Below the pieces are notes generated by a model. That model was not told where the DNA came from, did no database searches, and saw only the letters and a list, made by a program, of their open reading frames with translations. A stretch of DNA of 64,000 nucleotides from an uncultured Propionibacterium sp. (GTDB taxonomy: Bacteria > Actinomycetota > Actinomycetes > Propionibacteriales > Propionibacteriaceae). The DNA is taken from NCBI GenBank assembly GCA_938036835.1, contig CALHWB010000037.1:32928-96927 (forward strand). The letters are read 5' to 3'. Positions within the stretch are counted from its first letter, which is position 1, and each line of letters begins with the position of its first letter. Of the stretch, positions 17,332 through 25,252 are shown piece after piece. A program made the position numbers and the translations under genes.

Positions 17332-17967
17332 ATGGGCAAAACCGTCATCACCGCAGCCGAGATCCAGCAGGCTGCGGCCAGCGGGCAACTGGTAGTACCC
17401 GCTGGCGCCATCGTCACCCCGCTGGCCTGCGATCTGGCCCGCGATCTGGGGGTCCAGATCGTGACCGGTGGCCGGCCGGCACCGGCGAGCGTTCCCGCCG
17501 GTGGCACCGTCCCAGCCGCAGACGACGAACTGTCGGCGAGGGTCCGCGCGATCGTGGCTGGATTATTGGCTGCCGGTGGAGCCGGGGTGCCGGCCGCGGT
17601 GCAGAAGCGCCCGGTGCGGCATGCCAGCATCCGCGAGGCCCGGCTGACGCCCTTCCCCTATCCCGGCCCGCCGCCGGAAATGAGTGTCAACACCGTCGAC
17701 GTGGTGACCGCAGACGATGGCTCCCCGGTGGCGGCTGGCTATATGACGCTCACCAAGGGGTCCTTCCCCTGGACGCTGACCTATGACGAGGTGCAGATCG
17801 TGCTGGAGGGCGAACTGCACCTGGGTGGCGAAGCCGGCGGTCAGATCGGCTACCCGGGCGATGTGCTCTATGTGCCCAGGGGCTCGTCGATCACCTTCGG
17901 CACGCCGAACTGGGCCAAATTCGTCTACGTGACCTTCCCAGCAAACTGGGAGGACCAGATCAAATGA
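17332..17967 (+). CDS. eutQ: EutQ, cupin-fold putative acetate kinase
   Basis: A 211-residue protein with two parts: an N-terminal ~47-residue module (ITAAEIQQAAASGQLVVPAG, then TPLACDLARDLGVQIV), a linker with a short helix SARVRAIVAGLLAAG, and a C-terminal cupin (about 95-211) with GSFPWTLTYDEVQIVLEGEL and GYPGDVLYVPRGSSITFG. EutQ of Salmonella is reported to have acetate-kinase activity, so it may make ATP from the acetyl phosphate formed by Pta in this operon. The same N-terminal module occurs in the next protein (EutT) and in the small protein at 20252. Its stop overlaps the eutT start. Confidence 0.9.
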   Translation: MGKTVITAAEIQQAAASGQLVVPAGAIVTPLACDLARDLGVQIVTGGRPAPASVPAGGTVPAADDELSARVRAIVAGLLAAGGAGVPAAVQKRPVRHASIREARLTPFPYPGPPPEMSVNTVDVVTADDGSPVAAGYMTLTKGSFPWTLTYDEVQIVLEGELHLGGEAGGQIGYPGDVLYVPRGSSITFGTPNWAKFVYVTFPANWEDQIK

Positions 17968-18779
17968 TCATCACCGAAGCTGAGTTGCGTGACCAATTGC
18001 GCCGCCCCACCGTAGGCGCCCAGGTCACCATCCCGGCCGGTGCCCGGCTCTCCCCAGCGGCCGCAGACTTCGTGAAGCAGTGGTCGCTGGTGGCCGTCGA
18101 ACCCGATGCGCCCCCGGCCGCCGGGGCTACCGCGACCGGCGCGGCCACGCCACCGGCCCCGGCCCACCCGGGCGATGCCGCCGGCGAGAACTGGGACAAG
18201 GCCGCGGTCTTCCCGGTCAATTTCGCCGGCGAGGTACCCACCTGCGTCTGCTGCGGGATGGCGGTCACCAAAAAGGCTTCCGGGCTGACCCAGCTGAATG
18301 CCACCCACTATGCGCCCAAAACCCATCCACGGATCAAGCTGCGGGGCCGGGTGGATTCCTTACATGCCCTGGTGCTGCTGATCCAGCGGATGGCCCGCAC
18401 CGCGGGCCAGGCCGGTCTCGCCCGCGATCTGGGCACCGTGGCCGCCTACTGCCGGGAGCTCACCTCGGCCGAATACAACGAACGCCCGGTCGCCGAGTTG
18501 CGCCTACAGAGCTGGGATGCCGAGGAGATCCACAAGGTGACCCATGACCCGAAGGGCAGCCTGGGGATCGAGCACCTGACCATCGACGAGAACTGCGCGG
18601 AATTGCAGTACTGGCTGAACATGGCCCGGGCGAACTCGCGGGAGATCGAGATCACCGCGATGGAGGCCTTTCCCAGCCCCCATCACCCCTACGGGGCCAG
18701 CATCTGCCATGCCTTCAACCGGCTGAGTTCCACCTTCTACTTCCTGCAACTGAGACTAGCCGCCGGGGTGGGTGAATGA
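17964..18779 (+). CDS. eutT: Corrinoid adenosyltransferase EutT
   Basis: A 271-residue ATP:cob(I)alamin adenosyltransferase of the EutT type that supplies adenosylcobalamin to EutBC. The N-terminal 46 residues match the EutQ-like module (ITEAELRDQLRRPTVGAQ). The core has HPRIKLRGRVDSLHALVLL, EEIHKVTHDPKG and FNRLSSTFYFLQL, as in enteric EutT. The metal motif HX11CCX2C is altered: the stretch is VPTCVCCGMAV with Cys94, Cys96 and Cys97, Thr93 where the first Cys would be and no His twelve positions before it. Overlaps eutQ and eutJ by four bases each, so the three are translationally coupled. Confidence 0.88.
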   Translation: MIITEAELRDQLRRPTVGAQVTIPAGARLSPAAADFVKQWSLVAVEPDAPPAAGATATGAATPPAPAHPGDAAGENWDKAAVFPVNFAGEVPTCVCCGMAVTKKASGLTQLNATHYAPKTHPRIKLRGRVDSLHALVLLIQRMARTAGQAGLARDLGTVAAYCRELTSAEYNERPVAELRLQSWDAEEIHKVTHDPKGSLGIEHLTIDENCAELQYWLNMARANSREIEITAMEAFPSPHHPYGASICHAFNRLSSTFYFLQLRLAAGVGE

Positions 18780-19618
18780 GCCCTAGCATCGCCACCACCA
18801 TGCAGGCGGCCGCCAGCGCACTGGCCAGGCCCCAGCGCATCGACGCGGCCACCCCGATCCGGGTCGGGGTCGATCTGGGCACCGCCTGCACCGTCATCGT
18901 GGTCACCGACGAACAGGGCAGGCCGTTGGCGGCGGCAAACCAGTTCGCCGATGTGGTGCGCGACGGCATCGTCTGGGATTTCGCCGGAGCGATGGATGTG
19001 GTGCGGGGCTTGAAAACCAGACTGGAGGAAGACACCGGACGCGAACTCGGCCAGGGGGCGGTCACCGTCCCACCCAGCACCTCAAACTCCGACCACCGCG
19101 CCCACCGCTATGTGATCGAGGGCGCCGGCATCGAATGCGATGCGGTCGTGGACGAGACCACCGCCGCGAATGCGGTGCTGGGGGTGCGCGATGGCGCGGT
19201 GGTCGACATCGGTGGTGGCACCACCGGCGTGGCGATCCTGCGCGGCGGCGAGCTGGTGCGCACCGTGGACGAGCCCAGCGGCGGCACCCACCTGTCATTG
19301 GTCATTGCCGGAGCCCGCAAGATCTCCTTCGAGCAGGCCGAGAAACTCAAGATGAATCCCGAGCTGCATGCCGAGCTGCTGCCGATCGTGCGTCCCACCC
19401 TGCAGAAGATCGCCACCATCGTGCGTGCAGCGGTACGCGGCGAACGAATCCGGCAGATCCATCTCGTCGGGGGTACCGCGGCGTTCACCGGTATCGCCGG
19501 CATCATGAGCGAGGTCACCGGGTTGCCCAGCATCGTGGCGCCCGAGCCCATGCTGGTCACCCCGCTCGGGGTGGCCAGTTGGGCCAATCCGATCCCTGGG
19601 AAAGGAGATCCCCGGTGA
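18776..19618 (+). CDS. eutJ: EutJ, actin/Hsp70-fold chaperone
   Basis: A 280-residue ASKHA-fold protein with phosphate-1 loop GVDLGTACTVIVVTD, phosphate-2 loop GAVVDIGGGTTGVAILRGG and adenosine motif LVGGTAAFTGIAGIM. PDEPSGGTHLSL-type connecting sequence (TVDEPSGGTHLSLVI) is characteristic of EutJ. It is assumed to help fold or reactivate the cargo enzymes, but its exact job has not been shown. Length is the family norm. Coupled to eutT upstream by ATGA and to the tandem-BMC gene downstream by GTGA. Confidence 0.92.
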   Translation: MSPSIATTMQAAASALARPQRIDAATPIRVGVDLGTACTVIVVTDEQGRPLAAANQFADVVRDGIVWDFAGAMDVVRGLKTRLEEDTGRELGQGAVTVPPSTSNSDHRAHRYVIEGAGIECDAVVDETTAANAVLGVRDGAVVDIGGGTTGVAILRGGELVRTVDEPSGGTHLSLVIAGARKISFEQAEKLKMNPELHAELLPIVRPTLQKIATIVRAAVRGERIRQIHLVGGTAAFTGIAGIMSEVTGLPSIVAPEPMLVTPLGVASWANPIPGKGDPR

Positions 19619-20241
19619 GCGATCGGACACCGTTCCAGCTGCGGGCCTTCTGCCACCTGGACCGTATCCAACCCCAGTTCGCCGCTTTCGTCGGCGCCAT
19701 CTCCATGGGCTCACCGCCGGTGGAGGGGATGAGTAGCCTGTATGTCGAAATGTCCCCCGGCAACTGGGTGTTCCGAATCGTCGATCAGGTACTGAAGGCC
19801 GTGGACGTGCAGCCCGGGGCACAACTGGTCGAACGCCAGTTCGGCATGTTCGAGGTGCACTCGGCCGAGCAGTCGGAGGTGCTGCGGGCCGGCGAAGTCG
19901 TGCTAGAAATCCTCGAATTGCAGGCCGACAGCCGGATCGCACCGCAGATTGCGTCCGAGCAGATCATCACCAATGTGCACCCCTACCAGGCGCAGGTGCT
20001 GAACCGTACCAACCGGGGCACCATGATCGAGGGCGGCCAAACCATGCTCGTGATGGAGGTCGAACCGGCCGCCTACATCACCCTAGCCGCCAACGAGGCC
20101 GAGAAGGCCGCGAACGTCTTCCTGAACCACATGAGCAGCGTAGGGGTCTACGGGCGCATGTGGCTGTCGGGCACCGAGGCCGACATCGTCGCTGCGCATC
20201 AGGCGGCGGCCACAGCCATCAACCAGGTCACCGGGCGATAG
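19615..20241 (+). CDS. Tandem BMC-domain shell protein (BMC-T)
   Basis: A 208-residue protein from GTG 19615, which follows AAAGGAG and overlaps the eutJ stop. Two BMC domains can be traced: HLDRIQPQFAAFVGAISMG and SSLYVEMSPGNWVFRIVDQV in the first, then TNVHPYQAQVLNRTNRG, MEVEPAAYITLAANEAEKAA and the typical closing SSVGVYGRMWLSGTEADI in the second. It should form pseudohexameric trimers in the shell facets. It is unlike EutL and lacks the iron-sulfur cysteines of PduT. I cannot match it to a named enteric Eut protein; similar shell proteins are recalled from actinobacterial loci. Confidence 0.85.
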   Translation: MSDRTPFQLRAFCHLDRIQPQFAAFVGAISMGSPPVEGMSSLYVEMSPGNWVFRIVDQVLKAVDVQPGAQLVERQFGMFEVHSAEQSEVLRAGEVVLEILELQADSRIAPQIASEQIITNVHPYQAQVLNRTNRGTMIEGGQTMLVMEVEPAAYITLAANEAEKAANVFLNHMSSVGVYGRMWLSGTEADIVAAHQAAATAINQVTGR

Positions 20242-20251
20242 GAGGCCCAGC

Positions 20252-20623
20252 ATGTCACGACGGATTCTGACGAAAACCAGCATCGACGAACTGCTCGGCG
20301 CCGGCCGCACCGAACTGCAATTGCAGGCCGGTGACATTGTCACCGACCTGGCCCGCGAACACGCCCAGCAACGCGGCCTGCGACTGATCCCGGCAGCCGG
20401 TGGGCTGCGGGCCGGCTCCCCAGCCCCGGTGGCCGCGGAGCCGACGGAGCCTCCCGCAGGGACCGCCGCCGAGGCGAAACGGGCCGGCTCCCCAGCCCCG
20501 GTGGCCGCGGAGCCGACGGAATCTCCCGAAGAAACCGCCGCCGAAGTGAAGCGGGCGGTGATCGCGGCCCTCGGCCACGAACCGGCCGATCTGGACGCCA
20601 TCATCGCCCGCGTCGTGCGCTGA
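20252..20623 (+). CDS. Small EutQ/EutT-module protein, putative microcompartment adaptor
   Basis: A 123-residue protein without an enzymatic domain. Residues 1-47 (LTKTSIDELLGAGRTELQLQ, then DIVTDLAREHAQQRGLRLIP) repeat the N-terminal module of EutQ and EutT. Residues 53-100 are two tandem copies of a 24-residue Pro/Ala/Glu linker starting RAGSPAPVAAEPTE. Residues 101-123 form a helix pair ending DLDAIIARVVR, reminiscent of encapsulation helices and of the EutC N-terminus. It lies between the tandem-BMC gene and pta. I infer a structural adaptor joining cargo or EutQ/EutT to the shell. I know no characterised homologue. Confidence 0.75.
   Translation: MSRRILTKTSIDELLGAGRTELQLQAGDIVTDLAREHAQQRGLRLIPAAGGLRAGSPAPVAAEPTEPPAGTAAEAKRAGSPAPVAAEPTESPEETAAEVKRAVIAALGHEPADLDAIIARVVR
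20408..20551 (+). repeat. In-frame 72-bp tandem duplication
   Basis: Two 72-bp (24-codon) units, 20408-20479 and 20480-20551; the first 41 bases of each are identical. The near-identity at DNA level shows the duplication is recent or kept homogeneous. It lengthens the linker of the small adaptor-like protein without changing frame. Confidence 0.9.
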
Positions 20624-20636
20624 GGAGGAGCAAAGC

Positions 20637-22697
20637 GTGAGCACCGAGTCCGGACGTCCGGCGGTCTACCTGTGTCCCACTGGACGCTGCCCGCAGCTGC
20701 TGCAACTGCTGGCCGGGTTGCTGCCGGAATTGCAGCGTCGCCACGGGCAGGTGGGGGTGTTCCGGCCGATAGTCGCCGACCCCGGCGACGACCAGGTGTT
20801 GTCTGCGGCGCTGGAACAGATCGCGGCGCGCAGCGGCATCGAGCATTGGGGCACCACCGCCAACGAGATCCTGCGCAATCCGACGGCTGCGCTGTCCCAG
20901 GTGATCGACCGGTACGCCGGGTGCGCTGCCAACTATGCCGCGATGCTGGTATTGGGCAGCGAGTACGACTGCTCGCTGGCACCCGTCGAGTTCACCTGGA
21001 ACACCCGGATCTCGGCGAACATCGACGTGCCGATGATTCTCGTGGTACCCGCTACCGGCGGTGCCGCCGAAACCGTCCAGCGGGCCGAGGTGGCCATCGA
21101 CGAGGCCACCCGCAACCACGCGCAGGTGCTTGGGGTTTTGGCCACCCGCAGCGTGGATCGGCAATTGACCGCCGCCGATCTGGCCGCCTTGCCGGTGCCG
21201 GCGTACGTGGTGGACGAGATCACCGATCGGGCCAGCGACCTGGCCGCCGCCCTGAACCCGCTCGGCGGCCGCGTGGTGGCCGGGGCGGCCGAATTGGCCG
21301 GATTGCGCAGCAGCGACCTGCTGATCGCCGACATGGGCCTAGTCAACCTGCTGCCGCTGCTGCGGGGCGATCGGACCGTGCTGTTCTCCGCCGATCGCAA
21401 GTCGATCCCCCTGGGTATCCTGATCGGTGCGGCCGCCGGCCGTTTCCCGCTCCCCGGCGCGGCCATCGCAGCCGGCCCCTGGCAGTTGTCGGAAGACCTG
21501 GTGCGGCTGTGGCAGCAACTGGCTCCCACGGTCCCGCTGATTCGCACCGAACACACCACCGAGCAGGTTCACCTGAGCCTGCAGGGCCACGGCCTGGCGC
21601 CGTCCCGGCTGAACACGGTGCAGATTCACCGAGCCCGGCGGCTGTTCGCCGAGCAGGTCGATCAGGACGCGCTGCTGGATGCCTCGCGGATCGCCGGCGG
21701 CGATGGCGTGGTCACCCCGTTGATGTTCGAGCATCGGCTGCTTACGGACGCTCGCCGGGCCGACCGGCATATCGTGTTGCCGGAAGGCGTGGAAGAACGC
21801 ATCCTGCGGGCCGCTCACCGGCTGCTCGGCCAGGGTATCTGCCGGCTCACCCTGCTGGGCCGGCCAGCCGAGATCGCCGATCGCGCGGCCGGGCTCGGGC
21901 TCGACATCTCGGCCGCCCAGCTGATCGAACCGGCCGGCAGCGAGTTACGTGAGCGATTCGCCGCCAAATATGCCGAATTGCGGGCCAAGAAGGGCATCAC
22001 CATCGAGCAGGCTCGCGAACGGATGCTGGATGTCAGCTATTTCGGCACCATGATGGTCTATTCCGGGCTGGCCGATGGCATGGTGTCGGGTTCGGTCAAC
22101 ACCACCGCGCACACCATCCGTCCCGCCCTGGAGGTGATCAAGACCAGGCCGGGCGTCTCGGTGGTCTCGTCGGTTTTCCTGATGTGCCTGCCCGATCGGG
22201 TGCTGGTGTTCGGTGACTGCGCGGTCAATCCCAATCCGACCCCGGAACAGGTCGCCGACATCGCCATCAGCTCGGCGCTCACCGCTCGCCAGTTCGGTAT
22301 CGAGCCCCGGGTCGCCATGATGTCCTATTCCACCGGCGACTCGGGCAGCGGGCCGGATGTGGAACTCACCATCGAAGCCACTCGCCTGGTGCGGGAACGG
22401 GCCCCCGAACTGGCGGTGGACGGGCCGCTGCAGTATGACGCCGCGGTGGAACCGAGCGTGGCCCGGACCAAACTGCCGGATTCCCCGGTCGCCGGCCGGG
22501 CCACGGTGCTGATCTTCCCCGATCTGCAGACCGGCAACAACACCTACAAGGCGGTGCAGCGCAGCGCGGGAGCGCTGGCCATCGGGCCGGTGCTACAAGG
22601 CCTGAACAAGCCGGTCAACGACCTATCACGTGGAGCCCTGGTCAGCGACATCGTCAATACGGTGGCGATAACCGCGATCCAGGCGGGAATGGACTGA
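20637..22697 (+). CDS. pta: Full-length phosphate acetyltransferase
   Basis: A 686-residue three-domain Pta starting at GTG 20637 after GAGGAG. Residues 1-190 resemble the BioD-like N-terminal domain (VYLCPTGR ... VGVFRPIV) but without an intact P-loop; a DRTGG-type middle domain follows (about 200-330); the catalytic PTA_PTB domain starts at about 375 (DRHIVLPEGVEERILRAA) and holds SYFGTMMVYSGLADGMVSGS, MMSYSTGDSGSGPDVE and FPDLQTGNNTYKAVQR. It converts acetyl-CoA to acetyl phosphate. Its place inside the operon means it stands in for EutD or PduL, neither of which is present. Eight bases before the alcohol dehydrogenase gene. Confidence 0.94.
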   Translation: MSTESGRPAVYLCPTGRCPQLLQLLAGLLPELQRRHGQVGVFRPIVADPGDDQVLSAALEQIAARSGIEHWGTTANEILRNPTAALSQVIDRYAGCAANYAAMLVLGSEYDCSLAPVEFTWNTRISANIDVPMILVVPATGGAAETVQRAEVAIDEATRNHAQVLGVLATRSVDRQLTAADLAALPVPAYVVDEITDRASDLAAALNPLGGRVVAGAAELAGLRSSDLLIADMGLVNLLPLLRGDRTVLFSADRKSIPLGILIGAAAGRFPLPGAAIAAGPWQLSEDLVRLWQQLAPTVPLIRTEHTTEQVHLSLQGHGLAPSRLNTVQIHRARRLFAEQVDQDALLDASRIAGGDGVVTPLMFEHRLLTDARRADRHIVLPEGVEERILRAAHRLLGQGICRLTLLGRPAEIADRAAGLGLDISAAQLIEPAGSELRERFAAKYAELRAKKGITIEQARERMLDVSYFGTMMVYSGLADGMVSGSVNTTAHTIRPALEVIKTRPGVSVVSSVFLMCLPDRVLVFGDCAVNPNPTPEQVADIAISSALTARQFGIEPRVAMMSYSTGDSGSGPDVELTIEATRLVRERAPELAVDGPLQYDAAVEPSVARTKLPDSPVAGRATVLIFPDLQTGNNTYKAVQRSAGALAIGPVLQGLNKPVNDLSRGALVSDIVNTVAITAIQAGMD

Positions 22698-22704
22698 GAA
22701 CAGG

Positions 22705-23727
22705 ATGCAATACATGCAAGCCGCCGTCGTCACGCAATTCAGCCGCCCGCTGGAGTTGCGAGAGGTACCGGTGCCCGAGCCCGGCCCCGGCCAGGTGCTG
22801 GTACGCGTCCACGCCTGCGGGGTGTGCCATACCGACCTGCATGCCGTCCACGGCGACTGGCCCGACAAGCCAGAGCTGCCGCGGATTCCCGGGCACGAGG
22901 CGGTCGGTGAGGTGGTGCAGACCGGTGCCGGGGTCGACCAGTGCGCGATCGGCGACCGGGTCGGAGTGCCCTGGCTGCACTGGGCCTGCGGACGCTGCGA
23001 GCAATGCCTTTCGGGCTGGGAGACGCTGTGCAGGCGTCAGACCCGCAGCGGCTATGACGTGGACGGTGGGTTCGCCGAGTACGTGATCGCCGAGGCGGGC
23101 TTCCTGGCCCAGTTGCCCAGCGGACTCGACTACCTGCACGCCGCCCCGCTGATCTGTGCCGGGCTGACGGTCTACAAGGGACTGATGATGGCCGACGCGG
23201 ACCCGGGCGATTGGGTGCTGATCTCGGGGATCGGTGGGCTCGGGCATCTGGCGGTGCAATACGCCCGGGCGATGGGCTATCAGGTGATCGCCGCCGATGT
23301 CGAGGATTCCAAACTCAACCTAGCCGCCAAACTCGGGGCCACCATGACGATCAATGTGCGCACCACCGACCCGATCGGTTACCTGCAGCGGCGGATCGGC
23401 GGTGCCCATGCAGCCCTGGTGACCGCGGTCTCGCCGGTGGCGTTCGGGCAGGCCGTCGGCATGATGCGACCCGGCGGCACGGTGGTGCTGAACGGGCTGC
23501 CGCCCGGTGACTTCCCGCTGAACATCTACGACATGGTGATGCGGGCCATCACCATGCGTGGCTCGATCGTGGGCACCAGATTCGACCTGGACCGTGCCCT
23601 GCACCTGGCCGCCCAAGCCCGGATCGAGGCGACGGTGCATCCGGCCCGCCTAGCCAACATCAACGATGTGTTCGCTGACATGCAGCGCGCCGGGCTGCCC
23701 GGGCGTACGGTACTCGAAATGGGGTAA
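22705..23727 (+). CDS. Zinc-dependent alcohol dehydrogenase
   Basis: A 340-residue MDR-superfamily dehydrogenase. Catalytic zinc ligands are Cys in HACGVCHTDLHAVHGDW and His in IPGHEAVGEV; the structural-zinc loop CGRCEQCLSGWETLC has four cysteines; the NAD(H) fold is VLISGIGGLGHLAVQYARAM. Within the operon it should reduce acetaldehyde to ethanol and regenerate NAD+ for EutE, the job done by iron-dependent EutG in enteric bacteria. A second ATG nine bases in (22714) is an equally good start. No targeting helix is evident. The eutA copy 2 start is only seven bases after its stop. Confidence 0.92.
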   Translation: MQYMQAAVVTQFSRPLELREVPVPEPGPGQVLVRVHACGVCHTDLHAVHGDWPDKPELPRIPGHEAVGEVVQTGAGVDQCAIGDRVGVPWLHWACGRCEQCLSGWETLCRRQTRSGYDVDGGFAEYVIAEAGFLAQLPSGLDYLHAAPLICAGLTVYKGLMMADADPGDWVLISGIGGLGHLAVQYARAMGYQVIAADVEDSKLNLAAKLGATMTINVRTTDPIGYLQRRIGGAHAALVTAVSPVAFGQAVGMMRPGGTVVLNGLPPGDFPLNIYDMVMRAITMRGSIVGTRFDLDRALHLAAQARIEATVHPARLANINDVFADMQRAGLPGRTVLEMG

Positions 23728-23734
23728 GCCGCCC

Positions 23735-25252
23735 ATGACCCGCGAGGTGATCAACAGTGTCGGCATCGACGTCGGCACATCGACAACCGAACTGGTGTTC
23801 AGCAGGTTGACCATCGAAAACCTGGCGGGCCCGGCTTCGGTGCCCCGGATCTCCATCACCGAGAAGCAGATCGCCTATCGCTCTGCCGTGCACACCACCC
23901 CACTGCTGCGTCCCGATCTGATAGATGCGGCGGCGTTGCGCCGGATCGTGCTCGCCGAATACACCCGCGCCGGGATACGACCCGATCAGGTGCGCACCGG
24001 GGCCGCCATCATCACCGGGGAAACCGCCCGCGCCGTCAACGCCGACCAGGTATTGGCCGCCCTCAGCGAACTCGCCGGCGACTTCGTGGTGGCCACCGCC
24101 GGGCCGGAACTGGAATCGGTACTGGCCGCGCGGGGCGCCGGCATCGACCGGTACTCCGAGCACTCCGGCGGCGTGATCGCAAACCTCGACATCGGCGGCG
24201 GCACCACCAATATCGCGGCCTATCGGCGTGGCCGGCTGCTGGGCACCTGCTGCCTGGACATCGGCGGCCGCCTGGTACGGATCGCCCCCAGTGGATCCGG
24301 AAACCCGGCCGTCGGGCTGGTGACCACCCCGATAGCCGAGCTGGCCCGGGCCAACGGCATCCAGTTGTCGGCCGGCGAGGATGCCGATCCGGGTAAACTG
24401 CTGGCAGTGGCCAGGCTGATGGCCCGGCAATTGGCGATGGCGCTGCGCCTGGTGCCCCAGGACGACTGCCACGCCAGGCTCTACACGAACACCGGACACC
24501 GGCTGCCGGCCTCGATCGTACCCACCGAGATCAGCTTCTCCGGTGGGGTGGCCGACCTGATCCGGCCCGGCCCGGTAGCCGACCCGTTCCGCTATGGCGA
24601 CCTGGGGGTCCTGCTGGGGCAGGCCATCGCCGAGGACTCGGCCTTCGCGCGACTGGACTGGCATCGCGGCGCCGAAACCATCGGAGCCACCGTGGTGGGG
24701 GCCGGCGTGCACACCACCGAGATCTCCGGCTCGACCATCGAATATGCGGCTGCGCTGCTACCGCTGCGCAATGTGCCGATCATCCGGATCCCGCCCGACG
24801 CGGAAACCGAACCGGCGAAGCTGGCGAGCGAAATCTCCAGTCAACTGGCGATCCTGCACCCCGAGAGCGCGGCCGCCACGGTGGCGATCGCGTTCAGTGG
24901 GCGGCATGCCACCACATTCGCCCGGGTGCAGGCCTATGCCCGGGCGATTGCGCAGGCCGCGGAACCGGTGCTGGCCGGGCCGAATCCGCTGATCATCGTC
25001 CTGGAAAAGGACTGCGGCAAGGTTCTGGGGCAATCGCTGGCCGCCCTGCGCGGCCGCCGCGACGACGTGGTGTGCATAGATGGGGTGCAGACCACGAGCG
25101 GTGACTACATCGATATCGGACAACCAGTCGGCGCCGGGCGTGCGGTGCCGGTGGTGTTGAAGACGCTCGTCTTCAACGATCAACACCGAAACAATAGGAG
25201 GAGTGATGAGGCTCAGTACCAGCCTGAATGGGGTGATGTTCCGGTTCCGTGA
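23735..25252 (+). CDS. eutA2: EutA-like reactivase (copy 2)
   Basis: A 505-residue ASKHA protein paralogous to the EutA at 10591. Motifs: SVGIDVGTSTTELVFSRLT, NLDIGGGTTNIAAYRRG and ISFSGGVADLIRPG. ATG 23735 is the natural start; the open frame extends upstream into the alcohol dehydrogenase gene without support. The C-terminus runs about 15 residues past the copy 1 end and overlaps the following eutB copy 2 by 47 bases, suggesting coupled translation. Presumed to reactivate the divergent lyase encoded next to it. The paralogues clearly differ throughout, so this is not a recent duplication. Confidence 0.9.
   Translation: MTREVINSVGIDVGTSTTELVFSRLTIENLAGPASVPRISITEKQIAYRSAVHTTPLLRPDLIDAAALRRIVLAEYTRAGIRPDQVRTGAAIITGETARAVNADQVLAALSELAGDFVVATAGPELESVLAARGAGIDRYSEHSGGVIANLDIGGGTTNIAAYRRGRLLGTCCLDIGGRLVRIAPSGSGNPAVGLVTTPIAELARANGIQLSAGEDADPGKLLAVARLMARQLAMALRLVPQDDCHARLYTNTGHRLPASIVPTEISFSGGVADLIRPGPVADPFRYGDLGVLLGQAIAEDSAFARLDWHRGAETIGATVVGAGVHTTEISGSTIEYAAALLPLRNVPIIRIPPDAETEPAKLASEISSQLAILHPESAAATVAIAFSGRHATTFARVQAYARAIAQAAEPVLAGPNPLIIVLEKDCGKVLGQSLAALRGRRDDVVCIDGVQTTSGDYIDIGQPVGAGRAVPVVLKTLVFNDQHRNNRRSDEAQYQPEWGDVPVP

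Noticed and set aside
10215..20241. Propanediol (Pdu) microcompartment
   Set aside because: EutH, EutL, EutB/EutC, EutT, EutQ and EutJ are present and no diol dehydratase subunits (PduCDE) or PduQ/W were found.
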